Below, piece after piece: positions 16,826-27,400 of a DNA stretch of 64,000 nt. Both the position numbers and the translations under genes were made by a program. The stretch is from contig PBNZ01000004.1 of the NCBI GenBank assembly GCA_002723275.1, positions 157,917-221,916 on the forward strand. The letters run 5' to 3'. Every line of letters starts with the position of its first letter. Position 1 is the stretch's first letter. The DNA is from Planctomycetaceae bacterium. Lineage in GTDB: Bacteria; Planctomycetota; Planctomycetia; Pirellulales; Pirellulaceae. The notes below the pieces were generated by a model. The model was not told the DNA's origin and did not search any database. It was given only the letters and a program-made list of their open reading frames with translations.

Positions 16826-19066
16826 ATGCAGTCGATAGTTTCTTCCTACCGAACGATATCTTTCTTAACCGTTTGTTGTGTGGCGTTCCTTCTTTCCGCC
16901 CGCGGCACGATCGCGGCGGATGAATTCGTTTTTGAGAGGGACGTGATGGCGGTGCTTTCCAAGGCTGGTTGCAACCTTGGAACCTGTCACGGTAATCTCC
17001 GTGGTAAGGGTGGACTGAGCTTGAGTCTACGAGGCCAGGATGCCGCGGGGGATTTCCTCGCGTTAACCCATGACTTGGCGGGGCGACGCATCAACCGCAA
17101 CGCGGCTGACGAGAGCTTGATGCTGCTGAAGCCTGTTGCCGGGGTGCCTCATGAAGGTGGACAACGTTTTCAGGTCGGCAGCCTTGAATACACGATCTTA
17201 AGAGACTGGATTCGGGCAGGTTCACCGGGTCCCGCTTCGACTTCGCCACCGGTTACGCAACTTCAAGTAACCCCTCAACATAAAAATATTTTCCTGCCCG
17301 AGGATTCCGTCCAACTGGAAGTGATTGCGACCTTCGACGACGGCACGACTCGCGACGTCACGCGTCTAGCGACCTATGAGGCGGAAAATCTGGCGACACG
17401 AACCTCTGCCAATGGTTTGGTCGAACAGGATGAATTCGGCGAGACGACGATTGCCGTACGTTTTCTGAATGAGCAACTGGCAGTACGACTGGCATTTTTA
17501 CCACCGAGTCGTAGCGCTTCTATGGCCCTTCCCGAGCCGCAAAACTACATCGATCGTCATGTCTTCGGCAAGCTCCAAGAACTTCAGATCGAACCGGCCG
17601 AGTTAGTCAGCGATTCGGTCTTCGTCCGGCGTGCCTATTTCGACCTTCTGGGAATTCCCCCGACCGGTCAAGAAGCGCAGGCCTTTGCCAACGATCTTCA
17701 CCAGGACAAGCGTGCCAGGCTCATTGATGAATTGATGAATCGTCCCGAGTTCGCCGACCAATGGGCACTCAAATGGTCAGATCTATTGCGGAATGAGGAA
17801 AAGGTCATGGATGCTCGTGGCGTCGAGTTATTCCATAGCTGGATCCGTCGCAGTTTTGCCGAAGGACAACCGCTCGATGAGTTTGTGCGAGAGTTAGTAG
17901 CGGGTCAGGGAAGCACTTACGAGAATCCTCCTTCCAACTACTACCGACCGTTGCGAGACCCACTCAGTCGTGGCGAGACGACGGCACGACTCTTTCTCGG
18001 CGTGCGTCTTCAGTGTGCAAAATGCCACAATCATCCCTTCGACCATTGGACACAGGATGACTACTACTCCTGGGCCGGCGTATTTGCTCGAGTCGACTAT
18101 GAAGTGCCGGAAAACAAGCGTCAGGATCGACTCGACAAGAATGAATTTGTCGGTGAACAGCAGGTCATCGAAAAGATGGAGGGAGAGGTCACCAACGCTC
18201 GCACGGGTGAGGCGGCCACGCCTCAGTTTCTCGGCGGTGAAGCGAGCGCTGTTACCCCGGACGCGAGTCGTCTAGAGCAGTTGGCAAACTGGCTTACCTC
18301 CCCTGCGAACAAATCATTTTCACAAGCTCAGGTTAATCGCATCTGGTTTCACCTGCTGGGTCGTGGTCTCGTCGAACCGGTGGATGATTTTCGCGTCACA
18401 AATCCTGCAAGTCATCCGGAATTGCTGGAAGCTCTGGCCGACGACTTCGTCCGTCACCGATATGACGTACGCCATTTAATTCGCAGGATCATGATGTCCA
18501 AAACCTACCAGTTGGCATCTCATGGCAGTAACGACGAATTCGCCACAACCAATTACGCTCGAACGATGGTTCGTCGTCACTCCGCAGAACAATTGCTCGA
18601 TGCTCAATGTCAACTTCTCGGCATGCCAAGTCAATTCAACGGCTACGCTGAGGGAATTCGAGCCGGACAACTGCCGGGAGTATTGCGGGTTCGCTTGCGG
18701 GAAAAAGCACCGTCACCTGACGATCGCTTTCTGACCGTTTTCGGCAAGCCTAAACGTTTAATGTCCTGTGAATGTGAGCGTTCGGACGAGACAACCCTGA
18801 CCCAGGCGTTTTACCTGTTGGGCGGCGAGAGTCTCCACGGACGTTTGGCGAATTCAGCTCGGCTTAAGAAACTGGCAGAGCCCACCAACAGTTCCTTAGA
18901 AATCATCCGTGAACTGTATTGGTCGGCATTATCGCGTGCACCGGCGAACGAAGAGATGAATCTTTTTCGTCGCCAACTCGAGACTCAACCGGAAGAACGT
19001 GAGCAGATCATTCAGGATCTCGCCTGGGCTCTCATCAACTCCAAAGAATTCATGTTTCGGCATTAA
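16826..19066 (+). CDS. exported DUF1549/DUF1553 (planctomycete cytochrome-like) protein with Ig-like domain
   Basis: From ATG 16826 there are about 746 residues, beginning with a leader (ISFLTVCCVAFLLSARG ending in TIAAD). Near residue 49 is CNLGTCHG, a haem-type or structural Cys pair with His. Residues about 150-225 resemble a bacterial Ig-like (BIG2) domain (LEVIATFDDGTTRDVT). The DUF1549 domain follows with LQCAKCHNHPFDHWTQDDYY near 397, then DUF1553 with the VNRIWFHLLGRGLVEP block. Such proteins are usually encoded next to DUF1501 genes, as here (18 bases before the next). ATG 16754, with GGGA upstream, is an alternative start that would give a long N-terminal extension. Function unknown. 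Confidence 0.9.
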   Translation: MQSIVSSYRTISFLTVCCVAFLLSARGTIAADEFVFERDVMAVLSKAGCNLGTCHGNLRGKGGLSLSLRGQDAAGDFLALTHDLAGRRINRNAADESLMLLKPVAGVPHEGGQRFQVGSLEYTILRDWIRAGSPGPASTSPPVTQLQVTPQHKNIFLPEDSVQLEVIATFDDGTTRDVTRLATYEAENLATRTSANGLVEQDEFGETTIAVRFLNEQLAVRLAFLPPSRSASMALPEPQNYIDRHVFGKLQELQIEPAELVSDSVFVRRAYFDLLGIPPTGQEAQAFANDLHQDKRARLIDELMNRPEFADQWALKWSDLLRNEEKVMDARGVELFHSWIRRSFAEGQPLDEFVRELVAGQGSTYENPPSNYYRPLRDPLSRGETTARLFLGVRLQCAKCHNHPFDHWTQDDYYSWAGVFARVDYEVPENKRQDRLDKNEFVGEQQVIEKMEGEVTNARTGEAATPQFLGGEASAVTPDASRLEQLANWLTSPANKSFSQAQVNRIWFHLLGRGLVEPVDDFRVTNPASHPELLEALADDFVRHRYDVRHLIRRIMMSKTYQLASHGSNDEFATTNYARTMVRRHSAEQLLDAQCQLLGMPSQFNGYAEGIRAGQLPGVLRVRLREKAPSPDDRFLTVFGKPKRLMSCECERSDETTLTQAFYLLGGESLHGRLANSARLKKLAEPTNSSLEIIRELYWSALSRAPANEEMNLFRRQLETQPEEREQIIQDLAWALINSKEFMFRH

Positions 19067-19084
19067 CACCGAGGGTCCCCATCG

Positions 19085-20443
19085 ATGATGAAACTTCCGC
19101 GACGTAGCGTCCTGAAGATCGGCGGCACAGGCCTGTTGGGCCTCACGCTTCCGAAGTTGTTACAGGCGAGCGAGGTTTCGCATCATCGCCCGCGGGCGAA
19201 GTCGGTGATTTTCTTGTTTCAATGGGGTGGTCCAAGTCAACTCGACACGTTCGACATGAAACCGGATGCCCCCGACGGAATTCGCAGCCCCTATCGGCCA
19301 ATCTCGAGCACCGTACCGGGGATGCCGGTCTGCGAATTACTGCCCCGCATGTCTCAACAGATGCATAAGGTAACGTTGATTCGCACGCTAACGCATAAGA
19401 TGAAAAACCATGCATCGGCGGGATATTATGCGATCACGGGTCACGAACCTCCTTCCGACGATCAACGACTGCGAGATTCATTGAGTCTTTATCCAGCCTA
19501 TGGGAGCGTCGTCGATCGGCTGGCAGTATCCAATCCAGGTGTACCAGCCTTCGTCGCTTATCCGCATGTCATCCGTGACGGCTCGATTGTCCCCGGACAA
19601 CATGCCAGCTTTCTTGGAAAATCCCACGACCCACTTTTCTTTCAGGAAGATCCGAACGCTACTGGCTTTCGTTTGCCAGAACTTAGCCTACCCGCGGATT
19701 TATCGGTCGATCGTTTACAGCGGCGCCGATCGCTACAACAGTTGATCGACCAACAAACGCGTTACCTTGATCGCTCCGAGAAAGCCATTGGTTTCGATCA
19801 GTATTATGACAAGGCACTTTCCATGCTGACGTCAGATCGCGTGCGCAAAGCGTTCGATCTGTCTCACGAGCCGGAAGTTTTGCGTGATGCTTATGGCCAC
19901 ACGACTTACGGTCAGAGTTGCTTATTGGCTCGACGATTAGTGGAAGCCGGTGTCAAGTTCGTGACCGTTTACTTTTCGAATAGTATTGGCGGAAGAAAAA
20001 TAGGATCCGGAGGCTGGGATACACACGGATTTGACAACTCACGCATGTATAAGATCGTCAATAAGTATCAGCTTCCGATGACCGACCAAACGCTTCCAAC
20101 CTTGTTGATCGACCTGGAAAATCGCGGACTCCTGGACGAAACACTGATCGTTTGGATGGGAGAATTCGGGCGGACACCAAAGATCAATAAGAACGAAAGT
20201 CGGGACCACTGGCCGCAATGCTATACGGCGTTGCTTGCGGGTGGAGGCGTCAAGCAAGGTCACGTTCACGGAAGTTCGGATCGTTACGCTATGTATCCTG
20301 CGGAACACCCTGTGCGACCTGACGATCTAGCAGCCACGATGTTTCATCTTCTGGGCATTGACCCGAAGACCGAAGTCTACGATCGAGCCAACCGACCTCT
20401 TCCGATTGCTGAAGGTGAAACGATCCGAGACATCTTGGCGTAG
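19085..20443 (+). CDS. DUF1501 family protein with twin-arginine leader (second copy)
   Basis: A 452-residue homologue of the protein at 14786. The leader is PRRSVLKIGGTGLLGLTLPK (about residues 5-24), followed by FLFQWGGPSQLDTFDMKP, GGWDTHGFDN and [18 protein letters not shown], the DUF1501 blocks. It follows the DUF1549/DUF1553 gene by 18 bases, the commonest arrangement of this pair in planctomycetes, so both proteins probably act together outside the cytoplasm. The order of conserved blocks matches the first copy, though overall similarity looks moderate by eye. Confidence 0.93.
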   Translation: MMKLPRRSVLKIGGTGLLGLTLPKLLQASEVSHHRPRAKSVIFLFQWGGPSQLDTFDMKPDAPDGIRSPYRPISSTVPGMPVCELLPRMSQQMHKVTLIRTLTHKMKNHASAGYYAITGHEPPSDDQRLRDSLSLYPAYGSVVDRLAVSNPGVPAFVAYPHVIRDGSIVPGQHASFLGKSHDPLFFQEDPNATGFRLPELSLPADLSVDRLQRRRSLQQLIDQQTRYLDRSEKAIGFDQYYDKALSMLTSDRVRKAFDLSHEPEVLRDAYGHTTYGQSCLLARRLVEAGVKFVTVYFSNSIGGRKIGSGGWDTHGFDNSRMYKIVNKYQLPMTDQTLPTLLIDLENRGLLDETLIVWMGEFGRTPKINKNESRDHWPQCYTALLAGGGVKQGHVHGSSDRYAMYPAEHPVRPDDLAATMFHLLGIDPKTEVYDRANRPLPIAEGETIRDILA

Positions 20444-20507
20444 GAAACAGCGTTAGCAAGATCCTTCCTACATATCTTTTGAGAAGACCAAAACGGGAGC
20501 CCATTAA

Positions 20508-21377
20508 ATGATAACACGACGAATCGCTGCCGCGAGCATGACAATTTTGATGATGACTTCACTGACACTACATGCTGAAGAGCGCATCAAAGTGCTGATT
20601 ATCGACGGTCAAAACAATCACAATTGGAAAGCGACCACCCCGGTCATGGTGCGTGGATTCGGAGATGGCAAGATGTTTGATGTCGACGTCACCACCTCTC
20701 CACCTCGAGGCCAGGACATGAGCGGCTTTGCTCCTGACTTCGCTCAATACGACGCAGTGGTCTCAAACTACAATGGCGATAGCTGGTCTCCTAAGACTCA
20801 ACAGGCATTAATTGATTATGTGAACAATGGCGGTGGCCTGGTCATCGTTCATGCAGCGGATAATTCATTTCCCAATTGGAAAGAGTACAACGAAATGATC
20901 GGCCTCGGCGGTTGGGGCGGACGCTCTGAAAAGTCTGGACCCTACGTCTATTTCAAGGATGGAAGCATCGTTCGTGATGAGAGCAAAGGACCGGGCGGGA
21001 GTCATGGCCCTCAACACCCATTCCAGGTGATCATTCGAGATGCGAATCATCCGATCACAAACGGGATGCCGCTGGCCTGGATGCACGCCAAAGATGAACT
21101 CTATGATTCGCTACGTGGTCCGGCGGTCAACATGCGAGTTCTCGCCACGGCGTTTTCGCCAAAGTCAGGACGTCACGAACCGATGATGATGACGATCCAA
21201 TATGGTGACGGCCGAGTTTTCCACACGCCGATGGGCCACTCTGACCTCTCCATGAAATGTGTCGGTTTCATCAATACCCTGCAGCGAGGTACCGAATGGG
21301 CTGCCACCGGAAAAGTTACGGCCCCGATCGAACAAGATTTCCCATCGGACAACGACGTATCCATTCGTGACTATTAA
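20508..21377 (+). CDS. exported ThuA-like domain protein
   Basis: A 289-residue protein with a leader (MTILMMTSLTLHAEE) and then the ThuA glutamine-amidotransferase-like fold: VLIIDGQNNHNWKATTP near residue 28, YDAVVSNYNG near 83, VNNGGGLVIVHAADNSFPNW near 105 and GRVFHTPMGHS near 235. ThuA proteins are linked to trehalose-like disaccharide use; planctomycete members are usually exported and uncharacterised. GGGAG precedes the ATG, and the gene follows DUF1501 by 64 bases, so it likely ends that transcript. Confidence 0.9.
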   Translation: MITRRIAAASMTILMMTSLTLHAEERIKVLIIDGQNNHNWKATTPVMVRGFGDGKMFDVDVTTSPPRGQDMSGFAPDFAQYDAVVSNYNGDSWSPKTQQALIDYVNNGGGLVIVHAADNSFPNWKEYNEMIGLGGWGGRSEKSGPYVYFKDGSIVRDESKGPGGSHGPQHPFQVIIRDANHPITNGMPLAWMHAKDELYDSLRGPAVNMRVLATAFSPKSGRHEPMMMTIQYGDGRVFHTPMGHSDLSMKCVGFINTLQRGTEWAATGKVTAPIEQDFPSDNDVSIRDY

Positions 21378-21397
21378 TCGTCACATTTCTTTTCACG

Positions 21398-21425
21398 GCG
21401 AGAGGGGCGATGTTGCCCTTCTCGC
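21398..21425. terminator. hairpin between convergent ThuA and giant membrane protein genes
   Basis: An 11-bp stem with one G-U pair (21398-21408 with 21415-21425) and a six-base loop lies between two convergent stop codons. Neither side has a long T-run, but position and stem strength suit a shared terminator. Confidence 0.5.
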
Positions 21426-21433
21426 ATCTTGGG

Positions 21434-24400
21434 TCAGTCCCAACTCTTAAGCTTGGTGACGACGTCAATCACTTCGTTCCGTTTTTTCTCAAAGACGGCG
21501 AATACGGCAATGATGATGACGCCCGTTACGATCCCCGTCACATACCAGAGCCAGGTTTGTTCGAGATCGACTGCGGCATACCAGATGACGGTCATCAATG
21601 AGATTACGAGAAACGACAATCCCATAAACAAGAACGCTCGAACACGCATCAGGATACCGACAAATATCCCAGCGATTGAAAACGCTGCCAGAATCGCCGG
21701 TAACCAGGGAGCGTTACCGACTCCATTGATAAAGATATCCCCCGTCGAGGATGCATAGATCACGGAGACAGACAAATATCGAAGGGTATTCATCTGAGTC
21801 GGACTGAGACTTTCACGATTCAAATAGGCAGCAATCAATACGCAGATCGCTCCGGGAATGAGCCACAACTGAGGATGTAAGAAGAAACTGATCTGCACGG
21901 TGTCATGCAGGAAGAACCAAAGGGCTCCGTTCGCGGCCAGGGTTGCGAGGATGCCAAAACCAAATGACTTCCTTATCACGGACAAACCGGCATACAGACA
22001 TCCGACGGTGAGCATGATCACCGAATAGTTCACACTCTGGTCGGTCAACCAAAAGCCGATGACGGGCAAAAGCGGAAGTAAAGCCCCGGTTTTTTCGAGT
22101 GGGTTTGCCAGGTATTCAATCTGACGCCGCTTGAACCATTCGCTCATACCGACGCCTGCAAAGGCGATGACCATCACGATTATCGTCCAGTATTGCTGGA
22201 AGAGGCCCGTGAAGAGATACGGCATCGTAACTCGTAAGTGCAAAAACAGCAGAGCGATCAGTCCTTCTGCACCATAGATGTAAATCGCCCTCCTGCTTTC
22301 CTGAAGATTGAGAGGATCGCGCCCTGGCACGATGGCTGCCACCAGACACGATGCCACCGCCATCAACAGAGCCGCTGCGACAGCAAGGACGCCCGGCAGC
22401 GACAGATCGACAGCACCAAGCGACAGGTACAACCACACCTCCAGCACCAGGATGACCGCAACCGAGGAAACTCCGACAACGATCAACGCCGGAACAAACT
22501 GATACCCAGCTCGAGTCCAAGCATTTTCACGCCGCAGAATCTTGGACAATCCGATTCCATAAAAAGCAGCCATCCCCATCACCGCACTCGCAAATACAAC
22601 CGCGCGATTCAAACCGGTAGCATGCGGTCCATCTGGATCAATCCAACACCATCCAAATCCTACGGCCGCAACGGTGCCGAGCAAAAGAGACGTCATTCGG
22701 AGTTGCGTCTCACGCGTTCCACGAGCAAGCATTCCAATCGAAAATGCCATCGCCGCAATCGCCTGACTACAAGCCAATCTCAAACTTAAGACTTCACAAG
22801 TAAACTGCGTGAGCAATGCAAATATGGTCACGAAAGTCGCCAAGAGCCCATTCAACGGGATGAGCCATGTCTGCGTTCGTTGCTGCAAATCATCATTCGC
22901 CGGAATTCGCAAGGGAGCAAGTAATTGTCCGATCCCTTGTCTGCGACTCCACAAATAGCTCGTCGCAAAACCGTAAGACGCCAGGACAAGCGTGCCATTC
23001 CAAACCATCGGCTCTAGCGTGAGGTTGAACGAGTCCAGCAGTGAGGCCGAAGCCAGCAAACCAGCGAAATAAACTCCAATCACCGCAAGAGAGTTACGGG
23101 GATGCCATAAACAAGACAGGTTCGCGATGGCAAGACTGATCAATGCGACAATTTGAACCAACCCATTGGTTCCCCTTTGCCAATTGTCGATATCCTGAAG
23201 CAGGTTGATGCTGATCATTAACGTCATGATCAACATCGACATAAGAATTGAAATGAATTGAATACTGGGAAACCTTCGTTTGACGGTTGCCGATCTGTAG
23301 AACAGCCACGACCAAAGCACAACCATGGCATTCATCACGATGGCATTCCCCAACATGAACTCGAAGAACACCCCATAATCAGACGAATTGAAAAGCGAAT
23401 TCCCTTCTTCAGTCCACCACAGAGAAAAGGTCAAATTAGCAAAGAGTGTTGCCAAATAAGCATTTCGATGCTTTTGAGTGTGCCATGCTCGAATAGCCCA
23501 AAGGCCACTTGCGGAGAGCCAAGCCATGATTGGCCACCAAGGAAAATTCGGCTGCGTATCGTATCCGAAGACTCCTCGGATTCCGAGATAGGCGAGTGTA
23601 ACCGCAGTCAACCAACCCCAACGAGAAACCAGTGGGAATGACGCATCTGAAGTTTTTTGGTTCCGGACCACATCGAGAACAACACAGACAATGGCCCCGA
23701 CAACGATCGCGACTTGGAGCAGTCCAAACGAAAACCAATGGTTAGAAGTGACGGGGTCGAAGGCATTGCTCTGTAAACTGACCATCGCCACGAACCCGAT
23801 CGCGGCGAACTGCCAAAATCGATCTGACAGATCCATCCCGCGCGTCCGCAATAGCGCCATGACGCCGCCGACGGCAAGCAGGAACGCGGTCCAACCAAGC
23901 CATCCGGTCACAATATCAATCTGAATGTTGTGGTCGGGCACGATCAGCAACGCCAACGTAAAGAAGGCAAGCGGCAACGCAATGAAACCAACGCCAATTC
24001 CAACCTGCGCGGTCAGCCAAGCTCCTTCTCGATCTGCCCATCGACGAATGCGTTGATAAATCATCCATCCCAGTGCATAGACCGAGGTCACAATCGAGTT
24101 AATCTGTGCGAGTTGAATACACTGTTCGGGTCCGAGCTTGCCTTTTAATGTGAGCATAAACCCTGCCGTAGCCGAAAACGTCAACAACAATCCCGCCGTA
24201 AAGCTGACTGCCTCAGAACGAAGACTGATGGCATTTCCAATCATTCCGATACTCATGCATACCAAGGGAACGGCATACGAACCGGCGAGGCCAATTTGAA
24301 AAAAGAAGGAATCGTGATCTGGCCCAATGATCGGATGGGATCCTAAAGATCGACCCACGACAAACAAGGTGAGGGCAAACACCGGCATCGAAGCCAATAC

Positions 24401-27400
24401 CGCTGCACTCCTCGTCAAAACCTGCAACCCTCGGGCATTTGAATTCCATCGTGGAATGATCAGCGCAGCTCCCACCGCAACCAGACCCATAACTGCGAGA
24501 GTTATCAACCAGTTTGTTTCCTCACTATCCGGCGGTTCGTTAGACACTGCGGAAATCGCGACAAAAATCGCCATGCCAATTAAGGGAATGGCAGCAAAAA
24601 AGGCGAGCACTCCAAAACTGAACCACTCGATACGAGGGAATTGTCTTTGCTTCAACCAGAATTGCCTGGCGATCCATCTGCCAATTGGGTGACGGAACCA
24701 AATCAAGGCTGAGCCGATCAAAAAGTAAATCGCATAGGCCCACCGCGTTGCCGATGCCACTGAAACGGTGTCATACCAGTTCGCGGCAACGAGAAGCGGC
24801 GAAGCAGAGACTACAACGGCCAATGCAGCCAAGTTCCACCGCCGAGGATTCTCGGCAAATGAGACAACCTGACTGACAGCCACAGCCGCTAACAGCAGCC
24901 AGGTGTAACCGTTATGCGCCAGATTGATCAGTGAGTCTCCCAGTTGAAAGCTGGATAAATCAGGAACAAGCCGCTCACCGTTGGTTTGCGACGAAAGTTC
25001 TTGAGCGATCCCGGGAATAGCCCCGTACAACACCAGATAGATCACCACCACCGTTGGTACGGTCAAGAGTGCCTGGTTGAAGTATCGCACCGCAACGGAA
25101 TCAAAAGGCCAGAATGTGACGTTCTCGTCATCCTTGGAGCGCTTGTTCGCGAATGCTCGTATCAGAATCCATGCGATGCCGTAGATCGATAAGAGTAAGC
25201 CCTGGAATTGCAGCCGAGTTGGTTGCAACCAGCCTAAATCTCCTAACTCGTACCATCCTCGAGAACGCAGGTAGGAGTCAACCAAAACCATCAAGAGCAG
25301 CCCAAAGACCACCTGAAATGCGACGAAGATTCCTTCTATTTTTTCAATGAACGCCATGGCGAGCCAAACACCCGCTAGCCACAACAGGAACCCTATCGAG
25401 AGCGGTGTTCCAACGACGAACACTTGAATGACCGACCATAGCAGACTACAAGCCACAATCGCCGAAACGACCATGGCGATGACACTGGATGTGATCCGTA
25501 CTGACTTATTCGTCTGTGGCTTAACGCGTGTTGCAGTAACTGCGATCAGCGCCATCACTGATGCATGTGTCAAGAACATCACATAGGACAGCTGCGCTGA
25601 ATCAAATCTCCAGGGCCCCATGAAGAATCCCTGATAACAGCTTCCCATCAAGAATAGCGCACCGAAAGCAACAGCCCACGGAATGGACGTCAGTAAACTA
25701 ACGGCGAACAGGATTAACGCATAAACCGCAAAGATCCACGTCAGGTGATAGGGATCGCCTTCAACATTGAAACCAAAGTATGCCAATAAGCCGGTACTCA
25801 GAATCACGCAACCCGCACTGACTCCAGCATAACGGAGGGCCGTTGCGACTACGCCAAAATGCCGCAAGCCTGCAACGGTCACTGCGCCGAGCAGCGAGAT
25901 CACCGACAAATACTGCCCTGTGGTCCCTGAGAACAAGACGCTAACGGTTTGCTTGGATTCCGACACCGTCCAGGTCAGGTCGCCCATCAGCACGTGGGCG
26001 AGCAATACAAGTGCCACGGAAAACATGGCGGCCGAAACAAGATGGGCATCGACGACCCGCAGAGCTTGTGCCACGTAGGTAATCAGAACGCCGCCGAGAA
26101 CTGCCAGAGCGATCATGAGTACAGGTTGCGGCCAGGCGGCAACGCAACCTGCTCCAATGATGATGGTCCCAGCAACGAGCAACCCGCTACCCACAAATCG
26201 CTGACTTGCGAGAGAAGAGCCTGGCCGTTTCCAGAGCAACAAACCTAACGACATAATCGGAAGCGCCCAGAGAATGGACAGAGGGGAAAGCTGCTGCAGC
26301 ACCCACCTGGGATCTGTTGAACGTGCAAGCAACAAACCGCCAGCAGTGATCACAGGGAAGGCAACAAGTCCCATCTGCCGAAGTAGCTCGTTGCCATACC
26401 GCTCGGGAATCGATGCTTTGTGACGATATCGACGTATCGGATTCAAACAAGCAATCCCGTATACCAACAAACAGGGAACTGCCATCGCGTAAACCACGAC
26501 GGCAGACCCCGTATCATCAGCAAAACGCTTGATCAACAACTGCAGGGCAGACGTCACGAGCACGCCGATCGTCAACCAGAGAGGCCACCGCGGCGTCAGC
26601 ACTTGACCAGCAGCAAAGACAAAGAATGAGAAAATGCCAACCGAGATCACTTCACCGGCGACGGAAATTGGATCAATCGTTCCGGCAGTATCCGCGAATG
26701 CAGCGATCGCCAAAAAGTTCAAAGGCACCAACAGTGTGGCGATCGTCAGAATCCCCTGACTGGTCGTTGGCAATCTCCAATGTTTTGCCGCATGTAAACC
26801 GACACCAAAGAGAGCAGCGATCACTCCATTCAAGACGCCAAACTTCAAAAAGCGATTCTCGGCGATGTTTGCCCAGAACGTGACAACCAGTGCGATGGTA
26901 CACGAAACAATCAGCAAGCCACCGACCAGTTCGCCCCAACGAATATTCTTCTCTTCCATAAAAGCAGCAAACCACACACTCCAGGGAACTTTCGGCTTGG
27001 GAGGTTTGATTTCCGGCTGTTGCGCCGCAGCTGCCTGGCGACTCGCTTGGTAAGCCTGCGCGCGATCCTGCACCGATGTCGTGGCAGCCGGCTCAAGCTT
27101 GTCACTGCCCGGCTTTGCCTGGGGTGGATCCTTGGGGGACGTTAGAGGCTTGGGTTGATCAGACGAGATGCCTCGTTCCCGAGCAAGCTCCTGATCAGTG
27201 GTCGCGTTGGAAACAGGCCGTTCCGACTGAGGTTGATCCTCCTCCCGCACGACCGTCTCGGCAATGATGAGGGAATCTTTTGCAGCTTCTGGAGATTTTA
27301 CCATCTGCCCGAACGCTGCCAGCATCACCTGGCGAAGCTCAGAATCAATCTTGCCTTCCCGCTTCAGTCCCTCGATCACCCGTCTGATCCCCTGTCGCTG

